A stretch of DNA of 56,527 nt from Streptomyces sp. SID8352 (GTDB lineage Bacteria > Actinomycetota > Actinomycetes > Streptomycetales > Streptomycetaceae): positions 1 to 56,527 of the forward strand of contig NZ_WWGX01000081.1 in the NCBI RefSeq assembly GCF_009862265.1, in the 5' to 3' direction. The notes beneath the pieces are model-generated. The model worked only from the letters and a program-made list of their open reading frames with translations. It did no database searches and was not told the DNA's origin. The stretch's first letter is position 1. Every line of letters begins with the position of its first letter. This document shows positions 46,395-54,576 of the stretch, in pieces. Both the position numbers and the translations under genes were made by a program.

Positions 46395-47402
46395 ATGACC
46401 TCCAGTTCCGACGTGGTTCCGGACGCCCCACAGGCACCGGACGCCTCCACACCCTCCGCGACCCTGGGGGGTGAGCGGAAGCGGTCGATCGAACAGATCA
46501 CGCTGCTGCTGTTCATCATCGTCCCGTTCCTGGCACTGGCGGCTGCGGTGCCGCTGGCCTGGGGATGGGGCGTGAGCTGGCTGGACCTCGGCCTGCTCGT
46601 GTTCTTCTACTACCTGGGCTGCCACGGCATCACGATCGGCTACCACCGCTACTTCACCCACGGCTCCTTCAAGGCGAAGCGCCCGCTGAGGATCGCGCTG
46701 GCCATCGCGGGCTCGATGGCCGTCGAGGGTCCGCTGGTCCGCTGGGTCGCCGACCACCGCAAGCACCACAAGTTCTCCGACGCCGAGGGCGACCCGCACT
46801 CCCCCTGGCGGTACGGCGAGACGGTGCCGGCCCTGATCAAGGGCCTGTGGTGGGCGCACATCGCCTGGATGTTCGACGAGGAGCAGACCCCGCAGGAGAA
46901 GTACGCGCCCGATCTGATCAAGGACCCGGCGCTGCGCCGGATCTCCCGCCAGTTCGTCCTCTGGACGGCGGTCTCGCTGGCGCTGCCCGCCGTGATCGGC
47001 GGTCTGGTCACGATGTCCTGGTGGGGTGCCTTCACCGGCTTCTTCTGGGGTTCACTCGTCCGGGTGGCGTTGCTGCACCACGTGACCTGGTCGATCAACT
47101 CGATCTGCCACGCCGTCGGCAAGCGCCCGTTCAAGTCGCGCGACCGCTCGGGCAACGTGTGGTGGCTGGCGGTGCTCTCCTGCGGCGAGTCCTGGCACAA
47201 CCTCCACCACGCCGACCCGACCTCGGCGCGGCACGGGGTGATGCGCGGGCAGGTGGACTCCTCGGCGCGGCTGATCCGCTGGTTCGAGGCGTTCGGCTGG
47301 GCGTACGACGTGCGCTGGCCGTCACGCTCGCGTATCGATTCCCGCCGCAGGACGGAGGAAGACGGCGCCCGCCGCCGGAAGGAAACCGTCGAGGCGGCAT
47401 GA
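46395..47402 (+). CDS. Membrane fatty-acid (acyl-CoA) desaturase
   Basis: This 335-residue integral membrane di-iron desaturase inserts a cis double bond into acyl chains. The three histidine boxes are HRYFTH, HRKHH and ESWHNLHH, with further conserved HHVTWSINS. Hydrophobic helices flank them (LLLFIIVPFLALAAAVPLA at the start). The ATG at 46395 has AGGGG six bases upstream. The last bases overlap the TetR start (ATGA). It probably adjusts membrane fluidity, and the methyltransferase at 117-1418 could modify its products. Confidence 0.94.
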   Translation: MTSSSDVVPDAPQAPDASTPSATLGGERKRSIEQITLLLFIIVPFLALAAAVPLAWGWGVSWLDLGLLVFFYYLGCHGITIGYHRYFTHGSFKAKRPLRIALAIAGSMAVEGPLVRWVADHRKHHKFSDAEGDPHSPWRYGETVPALIKGLWWAHIAWMFDEEQTPQEKYAPDLIKDPALRRISRQFVLWTAVSLALPAVIGGLVTMSWWGAFTGFFWGSLVRVALLHHVTWSINSICHAVGKRPFKSRDRSGNVWWLAVLSCGESWHNLHHADPTSARHGVMRGQVDSSARLIRWFEAFGWAYDVRWPSRSRIDSRRRTEEDGARRRKETVEAA

Positions 47403-48073
47403 TGGGCGCTGTGGCGACCGACTCCAGCACCCCGAGCAATGAGAAGCCGCGGCGTGCGCGCCGCACCCGGATGACCGGTGCGGAGCGTCGCCAGCAGTTG
47501 CTGGAGATCGGTCGGACCCTCTTCGCCGCCAAGGGCTTCGAGGGCACCTCGGTGGAGGAGATCGCGGCCCGCGCCGGGGTCTCCAAGCCGGTGGTGTACG
47601 AGCACTTCGGCGGCAAGGAGGGGCTGTACGCGGTGGTGGTGGACCGCGAGATGCGCCGGCTGCTGGACATGGTGACCGGCTCGCTGACGGCGGGGCACCC
47701 CCGGGAGCTGTGCGAGCAGGCGGCGTTCGCGCTGCTGGACTACATCGAGGAGTACACGGACGGCTTCCGCATCCTCGTCCGGGACTCGCCCATCCCCCAG
47801 TCGACGGGGAGCTTCGCCTCGCTGATCTCCGACATCGCCACCCAGGTGGAGGACATCCTCGGTCGCGAGTTCAAGAACCGCGGCTTCGACGCCAAGCTCG
47901 CCCCGCTGTACGCCCAGGCGCTGGTCGGCATGGTCGCGCTGACCGGGCAGTGGTGGCTGGACGTGCGCCGCCCGAAGAAGGCGGAGGTGGCGGCGCATCT
48001 GGTGAACCTGGCCTGGCACGGCCTGGACGGGCTGGAGCCCCGGCCCCGCCTGATCGGCCACCGCAAGGCGTAG
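47399..48073 (+). CDS. TetR family transcriptional regulator
   Basis: This 224-residue repressor has its helix-turn-helix near residues 25-75 (RRQQLLEIGRTLFAAKGFEG, then SVEEIAARAGVSKPVVYEHF). The C-terminal ligand-binding region contains DYIEEYTDGFRILVRDSP. The ATG at 47399 overlaps the desaturase stop by four bases and has GAGG four bases upstream; ATG 47402 and GTG 47411 are alternatives. It likely represses the desaturase operon in response to acyl-CoA, by analogy with DesT/FadR-type TetR proteins. Confidence 0.92.
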   Translation: MMGAVATDSSTPSNEKPRRARRTRMTGAERRQQLLEIGRTLFAAKGFEGTSVEEIAARAGVSKPVVYEHFGGKEGLYAVVVDREMRRLLDMVTGSLTAGHPRELCEQAAFALLDYIEEYTDGFRILVRDSPIPQSTGSFASLISDIATQVEDILGREFKNRGFDAKLAPLYAQALVGMVALTGQWWLDVRRPKKAEVAAHLVNLAWHGLDGLEPRPRLIGHRKA

Positions 48074-48112
48074 CCGGTGCCGTGCCGGTTCCGGGCCGGG
48101 CGCGGCACCGGC
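48073..48112 (+). terminator. Terminator of the desaturase-TetR operon
   Basis: Perfect 10-base arms (48073-48082 and 48103-48112) begin at the last base of the TetR stop codon and enclose a 20-base loop. Confidence 0.65.
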
Positions 48113-48342
48113 GCGGCGCCCGTCCGGCCGCTCGGGCGGGCACCCGGCCCGGTGCCTCCGGCGCCCGCTCACGGGTGGGTGCTCCCGGCGCCCGTGCCCG
48201 GTGCGTGCCTCCCGGCCGGGTCCGTGCCGGCCGGGGTTCCTCCCCGGGCCCGGCCCGGTCCTCCGGCCCGCCGTGGGAGGATCGGCCGACATGGCGCCTC
48301 CGGCGTCGGTGGTGGTCGCCTCCCCCTCGGTCCCGCCCGCGT
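48113..48342. other. Intergenic region upstream of the MarR gene
   Basis: GC-rich spacer with repeated CCCGG and GCCCG motifs and no supported gene. From 48341 the composition changes abruptly to A/T-rich promoter sequence. Confidence 0.5.
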
Positions 48343-48372
48343 TATCTCCATGTCAAGATAATTGACTTCAAG
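48343..48372. promoter_or_regulatory. Candidate MarR autoregulatory operator
   Basis: TATCTCCATGTCAAGATA (48343-48360) has mirrored ends TATCT/AGATA. It overlaps GTCAA-GATAA-TTGAC (48352-48366) and is followed by TTGACTTCAA. These resemble the A/T-rich palindromes bound by MarR dimers. The site lies 37-66 bases before the MarR start codon. Confidence 0.65.
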
Positions 48373-48408
48373 AGACTTCACATCGACACAACCACTACAC
48401 TGATCGTC

Positions 48409-48906
48409 ATGGAGGACGAGGTCGATCGACTGGTCGCAGCGTGGCGCCGGGAGCGCCCGGACCTCGACGTGGAACCGCTTGAGGTGCTCAGCCGGGTCAG
48501 CCGGCTCGCCCGGCACCTCGACCGCGCACGCCGGCTGGCCTTCTCGGAACACCACCTGGAACCGTGGGAGTTCGACGTCCTGACCGCGCTGCGACGCGCG
48601 GGCAGCCCGTACCAGCTCTCCCCCGGCCAGCTCCTCACCCAGACCCTGGTCACCTCGGGCACGATGACCAACCGCATCGACCGCCTGACCAAGAAGGGCC
48701 TGGTGGAGCGGCTGCCCGACCCGAGCGACCGGCGGGGCGTGCTGGTCCGGCTCACCGACGAGGGCCGGGACCGGGCCGACCAGTCCCTGGCCGGGCTGCT
48801 GGTCCAGGAGCGGGCGATCCTCGGGGAGCTGTCCCACGCCCAGCGGGCCGAACTGGCGGCGCTGCTACGGCAGTTGACGGCACCTTTCGACAACGTCCCG
48901 GGCTGA
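48409..48906 (+). CDS. MarR family transcriptional regulator
   Basis: This 165-residue winged-helix regulator has dimerisation helices at both ends. The DNA-binding part is QLLTQTLVTSGTMTNRIDRL, followed by the wing LVERLPDPSDRRGVLVRLTDEG, the typical MarR signature. There is no ribosome-binding site before the ATG. Instead TACACT lies seven bases upstream, so the transcript is probably leaderless. No co-transcribed target gene is visible; it may control itself and distant genes. Confidence 0.93.
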   Translation: MEDEVDRLVAAWRRERPDLDVEPLEVLSRVSRLARHLDRARRLAFSEHHLEPWEFDVLTALRRAGSPYQLSPGQLLTQTLVTSGTMTNRIDRLTKKGLVERLPDPSDRRGVLVRLTDEGRDRADQSLAGLLVQERAILGELSHAQRAELAALLRQLTAPFDNVPG

Positions 48907-49277
48907 GGGCCGCTCCGGGGTCCCGGTGGACCGGGGCCGGTGGTGCGGCACCGGACGCGGGGCGCCGCGGGGCGGAGCCGCGCGGGATGCCGCCGGGCGG
49001 CGGCGGATCGCGGCGGGACGGCGGCTGCCGCCGGGCGGCGGTACGCCCGGGTCCGGGCGCGTCCGGCCCGCATCCGGGGGTTCCGGGATTCCGTCGTTCG
49101 GGGGTCCGGAAGTCCGGAGGTCCGGAGATCCGGCGACACCGTGGAACGCCCCGGCCGTCGCCGCGCGCACGCCCGGGGAGGCCGGGCATCGCCGAGCGGC
49201 CACCGGACCGAGCCCGGCGCCCGGACACCTCCGGGACGGCCCCGCGCCCCTCTCCGGTACGGACGCCGCCGCTCCGG
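48907..49277. other. Intergenic region between the MarR and response regulator genes
   Basis: No gene is supported. The segment 49100-49130 contains four TCCGGA/TCCGG units in series. Elsewhere there are GCCGCCGGGCGGC-type inverted repeats that could terminate both convergent genes. No unusual composition otherwise. Confidence 0.5.
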
Positions 49278-50051
49278 TCAGGCGCTGCCGCCGCCCTGGG
49301 CCCGGCTCCAGACGACGGGCTCCAGCTCGGCGGGCCCGATCCCGGCGCGCCTGGCCAGGGCCACCGCCGCCAGGGTGGAGTGGACGCCCAGCTTGCCCAG
49401 GACGTTCTGCATATGGGTGCGCACGGTGTGCGGGGACAGGAACAGCCGCTCGGCGACGGCCTTGCGGCCCAGCCCCGCGACCATGCAGCGCAGCACCTCC
49501 CGCTCCCTCGGCGTGAGCGACTCCACCAGCCGCTCGCTCTCGGTGCGGTGCCTGCGGGCGGCGGTCAGCTCCCGCAGCACTCCGGTGAGCAGGGCGGGCG
49601 GCAGGTGCGTCTCGTCGCGCAGCACCCCCCGGATGACGCCCAGCAGCCGCGACAGGGAGCAGTCCTTGGCCACCCAGCCGCAGGCGCCGGCCCCCAGCGC
49701 GAGAGCGGCCCGGCGCGGGTCGTCCCGCTCCGCGAGCACCACGATCCGCACCGCGGGATGGGCCGCCCGGATGCCCGCGACCAGCGATATCCCGTCGACC
49801 AGCCCCTCCTCCTGCCCCTCGCGCACCGGCACCGCGGGGCGGGCGCCGGGCGCCCGGCCGCCGAGGTCGGCGTCGACGAGCGCCACGTCGAAGCGCCGCC
49901 CCTCGGCGGCCCCCCGGTCCAGACAGCGCAGCCCCGCGGGCCCGCTGCCCGCGGCGGAGACCTCCACGTCGGGTTCGGCGGCCAGCGCGGCGGCCAGCGA
50001 CTCGGCGAAGATGCGGTGGTCGTCGACGACCAGGACTCGGACACGCACCAC
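49278..50051 (-). CDS. Orphan NarL-type response regulator with insertion in the receiver
   Basis: This 257-residue regulator has a receiver starting RVRVLVVDDHRIFAE, with the acidic pair D10-D11. The phosphoacceptor aspartate lies in ALVDADLGG and the lysine in WVAKD. Between the phosphoacceptor and the next helix there is an extra stretch of about 20 residues (RAPGARPAVPVREGQEEG). The C-terminal LuxR helix-turn-helix (LTPREREVLRCMVAGLGRKA, SPHTVRTHMQNVLGKLGV) is complete. The GTG start at 50051 has GGAGGGG upstream. There is no adjacent sensor kinase; the orphan kinase at 36952 is a possible but unproven partner. Confidence 0.9.
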   Translation of the reverse strand: MVRVRVLVVDDHRIFAESLAAALAAEPDVEVSAAGSGPAGLRCLDRGAAEGRRFDVALVDADLGGRAPGARPAVPVREGQEEGLVDGISLVAGIRAAHPAVRIVVLAERDDPRRAALALGAGACGWVAKDCSLSRLLGVIRGVLRDETHLPPALLTGVLRELTAARRHRTESERLVESLTPREREVLRCMVAGLGRKAVAERLFLSPHTVRTHMQNVLGKLGVHSTLAAVALARRAGIGPAELEPVVWSRAQGGGSA

Positions 50052-50361
50052 GGAACCCCCCTCCCCCAGGCTCCCGAGGAGCAGGGGACAGTCATCGTCG
50101 GAAGACGGCACCGGCAGGGTGACGACGCCCGGAACCCCTCGTTCATCCGCGCGCCCCGGCACCTGGGGAGCGGGGCGGTCGCCGGCCCGGCGCGGTCGCC
50201 GCCGTGCAGTAGCCGCTGTCCCGCCCCGGGCGCCGTACCCGGCCGTCCCGCCCCTGATCGGCACCGGCCCCCACCGATGCTGTTCATCAGAGTACGGACG
50301 GCCGCCGGATGCGGAAGGCGGTTTGCGGAACTGACAGTCCCGGGCGTTTATCGTGAGCCGC
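50052..50361. other. Divergent region of the response regulator and acetyltransferase genes
   Basis: This stretch of 310 bases holds the promoters of both divergent genes and no supported gene. The A/T-richer segment 50280-50355 includes TTGCGG (50323-50328), TTTATCGT (50347-50354) and other promoter-like pieces for the rightward gene. No palindrome stands out. Confidence 0.45.
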
Positions 50362-50805
50362 ATGTTTCGTCTGGTGACAGAAGTGGACAAGGCGCGGCGC
50401 GACGAACTGCGCGTCCGGCTGCGGAACGCCAACACCGCGGCCTCCCCGGTGCTGCGTGCCCTGCGCGGCACCCCGCAGGAGCGCGAACACCCGCTGCACA
50501 TCTGGGCGTTGGGGGAAACCGGAGCTCTGGCGGGCGGGCTGGTCGGCCACACCTGGGCGTCCTGGCTGCACGTCACCTACCTGTGGGTGGACGACCGCCA
50601 CCGGGGCACCGGTCTGGGCACCGCGCTGCTGGCGGAGGCGGAGCGGGCGGCCCGCGAGGACCGGGGGTGCGCCGCGGCCCGGGTCGAGACCTGGGACTTC
50701 CAGGCGCCGGACTTCTACCGGGGGCGGGGCTACGACGTGGTGAGCGTGATCCCCGACTACCCTCCGGGCATCACGGAGTACACCCTGACCAAGCGCCTGG
50801 GCTGA
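50362..50805 (+). CDS. GNAT family N-acetyltransferase
   Basis: This 147-residue protein has the GNAT acetyl-CoA-binding loop RHRGTGLGTALL and the beta-strand VTYLWVDD before it. ETWDFQAPDFYRGRGYDVV marks the C-terminal part. The acceptor is unknown. No ribosome-binding site precedes the ATG at 50362. A GTG at 50353 would add three residues, and TATCGT seven bases before the ATG suggests a leaderless start. It is a single gene. Confidence 0.9.
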   Translation: MFRLVTEVDKARRDELRVRLRNANTAASPVLRALRGTPQEREHPLHIWALGETGALAGGLVGHTWASWLHVTYLWVDDRHRGTGLGTALLAEAERAAREDRGCAAARVETWDFQAPDFYRGRGYDVVSVIPDYPPGITEYTLTKRLG

Positions 50806-50994
50806 CCCCCGGTCGCCCACCCGCGCACCCACCGGGCGCGACCCCCGCCCGGCACCCCGCCGTCGCACCGCCGCACGGCGCCACGGGGCACCCCGCCCGC
50901 CCGTGCCCCGCTCACCCGGCACCCGGCCGTGCCCCTCTCACCCGACGCCCGGGGCACTCCGCCCCCGCGTCCCGGTCGCGCGCCCCGCCCGTCC
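50806..50994. other. GC-rich spacer after the acetyltransferase gene
   Basis: C-rich low-complexity sequence (CACCCGGCACCC, CCCGCCCG) with no supported gene or strong hairpin; it leads into the 28-base tandem repeat. Confidence 0.45.
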
Positions 50995-51109
50995 GGAGCC
51001 GCCCGGAACCCCGGACCGACCCGGAGCCGCCCGGAACCCCGGACCGACCCGGAGCCGCCCGGAACCCCGGACCGACCCGGACCCACCCGGAACCCCCGGA
51101 CCCACGCGG
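50995..51109. repeat. 28-base tandem repeat downstream of galK
   Basis: Three perfect or near-perfect 28-base units start at 50995, 51023 and 51051 (GGAGCCGCCCGGAACCCCGG plus ACCGACCC). A fourth, diverged unit begins at 51079. The array ends eight bases before the galK stop codon. Copy number is likely to vary between strains. Confidence 0.88.
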
Positions 51110-51117
51110 ACCGCCCG

Positions 51118-52269
51118 TTACGCCACCCGACGCGCCCCCGCCGACGGTAGCGCCCCGAAGACGCGGGGCGCGCGGAACCCGGCCCCGGCGAACGCCTCCC
51201 GGACCGCCCCGGCGACGCCCTCCGCCGCGTCCTCCGGGGCCAGCACGACCGCCGAGCCGCCGAAGCCGCCGCCGGTCATCCGGGCGCCCAGGGCACCGGC
51301 GGCCAGCGCCGTGTCCACCACGAGGTCCAGCTCCGGGCAGGACACCCCGAAGTCGTCCCGGAGGGACGCGTGCCCCTCGGTCAGCACCGGCCCCACCGCC
51401 CGGAGGTCACCCGACTCCAGCAGCTCCGCCGCCCGCTCCACCCTCCGGTTCTCGGTGACCACGTGCCGGACCAGGCGGCGCACCTCCGGCTCGCCGTCCA
51501 GCCGCTCCAGCGCGGCGTCCAGCTCCCCGTACCGGACGTCCCGCAGCGCGGCCGCGCCGAGCAGGGCCGCGCCCCGCTCGCACCCGGCCCGCCGCCTGCC
51601 GTACTCACCGGCGCTGTGCGCGTGCGCGACCCGGGTGTCGACGACGAGGACGCGCAGCCCCCCGGCGGCCGGGTCGAACGGGATCTGCCGCCGGGAGAGG
51701 TCGCGGGTGTCGAGGAACAGGGCGTGCCCGGCCTCGCAGCAGGCGGCGGCCGTCTGGTCCATGATCCCGACGGGGGCGCCGACGTAGGCGTTCTCCGCGC
51801 GGCGGCACAGCCGGGCCAGCACGGTGCCGGTCAGGCCCAGGCCGAACAGGTCGTTCAGGGCGAGGGCGGTCACGACCTCCAGCGCCGCCGACGAGGACAG
51901 CCCCGCGCCCGGCGGCACCGCCGACGCCAGATGGACGTCGGCGCCGGTGATCCGGTGACCCGCCTCGCGCAGCGCCCACACCACGCCCGCCGGGTACGCC
52001 GTCCAGGCCCGGTCCTCCCCCGGCGCCAGGGCGGCCACCCGCAGCACGACGGGATCGCCGCCGGCCTCCGCCGAGTGCAGCCGCAGCACCCCGTCGTCAC
52101 GGGGCGAGACGGCCGCGAGCACGCTCTGCGGCAGGGCGAAGGGCATCACGAAGCCGTCGTTGTAGTCGGTGTGCTCCCCGATGAGATTGACCCGGCCGGG
52201 CGCCGCCCACACGCCCCGGGGCCCCGCCCCGTACAGCTCCCGGAACCGCTCGGCGACGCCCGCGCTCAC
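51118..52269 (-). CDS. galK: Galactokinase
   Basis: This 383-residue GHMP kinase phosphorylates galactose to galactose-1-phosphate. Motif 1 is GRVNLIGEHTDYNDGFVMPF, motif 2 PPGAGLSSSAALEV, and motif 3 GARMTGGGFGGSAVV. The catalytic aspartate lies in VGIMDQTAAA. The GTG start overlaps the galE stop by four bases (GTGA). It is the last gene of the galTEK operon. Confidence 0.97.
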   Translation of the reverse strand: MSAGVAERFRELYGAGPRGVWAAPGRVNLIGEHTDYNDGFVMPFALPQSVLAAVSPRDDGVLRLHSAEAGGDPVVLRVAALAPGEDRAWTAYPAGVVWALREAGHRITGADVHLASAVPPGAGLSSSAALEVVTALALNDLFGLGLTGTVLARLCRRAENAYVGAPVGIMDQTAAACCEAGHALFLDTRDLSRRQIPFDPAAGGLRVLVVDTRVAHAHSAGEYGRRRAGCERGAALLGAAALRDVRYGELDAALERLDGEPEVRRLVRHVVTENRRVERAAELLESGDLRAVGPVLTEGHASLRDDFGVSCPELDLVVDTALAAGALGARMTGGGFGGSAVVLAPEDAAEGVAGAVREAFAGAGFRAPRVFGALPSAGARRVA

Positions 52270-53324
52270 CGCGCGGCCCCCTGCCCGGCCGACACGTCCC
52301 CCGCGCCGTCCCCGCCCGCCGCGCGCTCCGTCCCGCGGCCCTCCCCGCCCTCCGCCGCGCGCTCCGCCTCGCGGCGCCGCGCGAACTCCCACGCGTCGGC
52401 GACGATGTCCTCCAGACCGGTGCGGGAGGGGCGCCAGCCGAGCCGCTCCCGGGCGGCGCGGGCGGACGCCACCAGGACCGCCGGGTCCCCGGCCCGGCGC
52501 GGCGCCGCCACCTCGGGGACCGGACGGCCCGTCACCCGGCGCACCGTCCGCACCACCTCGCGGACCGAGAAGCCGCTGCCGTTGCCCAGATTGCAGACGA
52601 GGTGCTCGCCGGGGACGACGGCGTCGAGGGCCAGCAGATGGGCCTCGGCCAGGTCGGCGACGTGGATGTAGTCGCGGACGCAGGTGCCGTCCGGCGTCGG
52701 GTAGTCGTCGCCGTGGACGGAGAGGGCCTCGCGCCGCCCCTGGGCCACCTGGAGCACCAGCGGGATCAGATGGGACTCGGGGTCGTGCCGCTCCCCGTGC
52801 GCGCCGTACGCCCCGGCGACGTTGAAGTACCGCAGGGAGACCGCGCCGAGCCCGTGGGCCGCCGCCTCACCGCGGATCATGTGGTCGACGGCGAGCTTGG
52901 AGGCGCCGTACGGGTTGGTGGGCGCGGTCGGCGCGTCCTCCGCGACGGGGACCACCGCCGGTTCGCCGTAGACGGCGGCCGTGGAGGAGAAGACGAGCCG
53001 CCGCACGCCCGCCCCGCGCATCGCCGCCAGCAGCGCCATGGTGCCGCCGACGTTGTTCTCCCAGTACTTCTCCGGCTTCGCCACCGACTCCGCGACCTGC
53101 GAAAAGGCGGCGAAGTGCAGCACACCGTCGAAGGACGGGCCGAGCCACCGGGCGGCGTCGCGGACGTCGCCCTCGATGAACGCGGCACCCTCCGGCACGC
53201 CCTCGCGGAAGCCCGTGGAGAGGTTGTCGAGGACGACGACCTCGTGCCCGGCCTCCAGCAGGTGCCGGGCGACGACCCCGCCGACATAGCCCGCGCCGCC
53301 CGTCACCAGATATGTGCCGCTCAT
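52266..53324 (-). CDS. galE: UDP-glucose 4-epimerase
   Basis: This 352-residue short-chain dehydrogenase-type enzyme interconverts UDP-galactose and UDP-glucose with bound NAD. The Rossmann motif TGGAGYVGGVVARHL starts at residue 8. The catalytic serine/threonine region is FSSTAAVYGEP, and YGASK holds the catalytic Tyr and Lys. A charged Glu/Gly/Arg-rich tail of about 35 residues at the C-terminus exceeds the usual enzyme. The start overlaps the galT stop by four bases (ATGA). Confidence 0.97.
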   Translation of the reverse strand: MSGTYLVTGGAGYVGGVVARHLLEAGHEVVVLDNLSTGFREGVPEGAAFIEGDVRDAARWLGPSFDGVLHFAAFSQVAESVAKPEKYWENNVGGTMALLAAMRGAGVRRLVFSSTAAVYGEPAVVPVAEDAPTAPTNPYGASKLAVDHMIRGEAAAHGLGAVSLRYFNVAGAYGAHGERHDPESHLIPLVLQVAQGRREALSVHGDDYPTPDGTCVRDYIHVADLAEAHLLALDAVVPGEHLVCNLGNGSGFSVREVVRTVRRVTGRPVPEVAAPRRAGDPAVLVASARAARERLGWRPSRTGLEDIVADAWEFARRREAERAAEGGEGRGTERAAGGDGAGDVSAGQGAAR

Positions 53325-54379
53325 GAACCCGCTACCTCCCGCAGTCGCCCGGCCGCGCGTTCGGGCGGCACGTCGTTGACGAAGACGTCCATGCCGGACT
53401 CCGAACCCGCGAGGAACTTCAGCTTGCCGGATGTCCGCCGGATGGTGAAAAGCTCCAGGTGCAGCGCGAAGTCCTCGCGCGTCACCCCGCCCGCCTCCGC
53501 CAGCGGGCCCCGGGGCGCCTGGTGCCAGGCGGAGACGTACGGGGTCGGGGGCTCGTCCGGGCCGAAGATCCGGTCGAAGCGTCGCAGCAGGTCCAGGTAG
53601 ACGCGGGGGAACTCGGCGCGCGCCGCCTCGTCCAGCGCCGTCAGGTCGGGCACCCGGCGCCTCGGGTACAGGTGGACCTCGTACGGCCAGTGCGCGGCGC
53701 GGGGCACGAAGGCCGCCCAGTGCTCACCCTCCAGGACGACCCGTTCGTCCGCCAGTTCCCCGGCCAGGACGGCGTCGAAGAGGTTCTCCCCGGTGGCCCC
53801 GCGGTGCGCGGCGACCGAGCGCAGCATGCGGGCGGTGCGCGGGGTGACGAAGGGGTAGCCGTAGATCTGGCCGTGCGGATGGCCCAGGGTGACGCCGATC
53901 TCGGCGCCCCGGTTCTCGAAGCAGAACACCTGCTCCACGCGGGGCAGCCGGGACAGCTCCGCGGTGCGGTCCGTCCAGACGTCGAGCACCAGCCGGGCCC
54001 GCTCCTGGGTCAGCGTGGCGAACGAGGCGTCGTGGTCCGGGGTGAAGCAGACCACCTCGCAGCGGCCGGAGTCGCCGGCCAGCGAGGGGAAGCGGTTCTC
54101 GAAGACGGCCACGTCGTACGAGGAGTCCGGGATCTCGCTCGGCCGCCCGTCCCGCGAGGGGCACAGCGGGCAGGAGTCGGCCGGCGGATGGTAGGTGCGG
54201 CCCTGGCGGTGGGAGGCGACGGCGACCGCGTCCCCGAGCAGCGGGTCCCGGCGGATCTCCGAGGCGGTGACGGTGGGCTCCAGCGGCCGCAGGTCCACGG
54301 CGTCCCGCACGACGGCGTCGTCCAGGTCGTAGTAGACCAGCTCACGGCCGTCGGCCAGCCGGGTCGAGGTCTTCCTCAC
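53321..54379 (-). CDS. galT: Galactose-1-phosphate uridylyltransferase
   Basis: This 352-residue histidine-triad-superfamily enzyme exchanges UMP between UDP-glucose and galactose-1-phosphate. The active-site motif is LGHPHGQIYGYPF, where the second histidine is uridylylated. A zinc-binding CPLCPS lies near residue 70, and the C-terminal HLELFTIRR region is conserved. The GTG start at 54379 has GGAGGAG upstream. It is the first gene of the operon, behind an A/T-rich promoter patch. Confidence 0.96.
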   Translation of the reverse strand: MRKTSTRLADGRELVYYDLDDAVVRDAVDLRPLEPTVTASEIRRDPLLGDAVAVASHRQGRTYHPPADSCPLCPSRDGRPSEIPDSSYDVAVFENRFPSLAGDSGRCEVVCFTPDHDASFATLTQERARLVLDVWTDRTAELSRLPRVEQVFCFENRGAEIGVTLGHPHGQIYGYPFVTPRTARMLRSVAAHRGATGENLFDAVLAGELADERVVLEGEHWAAFVPRAAHWPYEVHLYPRRRVPDLTALDEAARAEFPRVYLDLLRRFDRIFGPDEPPTPYVSAWHQAPRGPLAEAGGVTREDFALHLELFTIRRTSGKLKFLAGSESGMDVFVNDVPPERAAGRLREVAGS

Positions 54380-54433
54380 CGACGCGCTCCTCCGCCCCCG
54401 GGAGGCACGCCGTCACCGCGCACCCCCAACGCC

Positions 54434-54462
54434 ACAACAGAATCAAACATTACACGGCACAA
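54434..54462 (-). promoter_or_regulatory. Candidate galTEK promoter
   Basis: On the minus strand TTGTGC (54457-54462) and TGTTGT (54434-54439) are 17 bases apart within a conspicuously A/T-rich island (54430-54465) containing AATGTTTGATT. It lies about 55 bases before the galT start. In other streptomycetes galT is preceded by the galactose-inducible galP1 promoter, which this probably represents. Confidence 0.55.
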
Positions 54463-54576
54463 CCCACCACGCCCGGACTCCCGTTCTTCACCGAAGAACT
54501 CCGTCGGGGTGCGTTCCGGCGGCGCCCACGCGGCGTAGGTTCCGCTCAGACCGGTCCACGCAACGAAGCGAGGCGT

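Noticed and set aside
50995..51109. 28-base tandem repeat considered as a CRISPR array
   Set aside because: Units are directly adjacent with no spacers.
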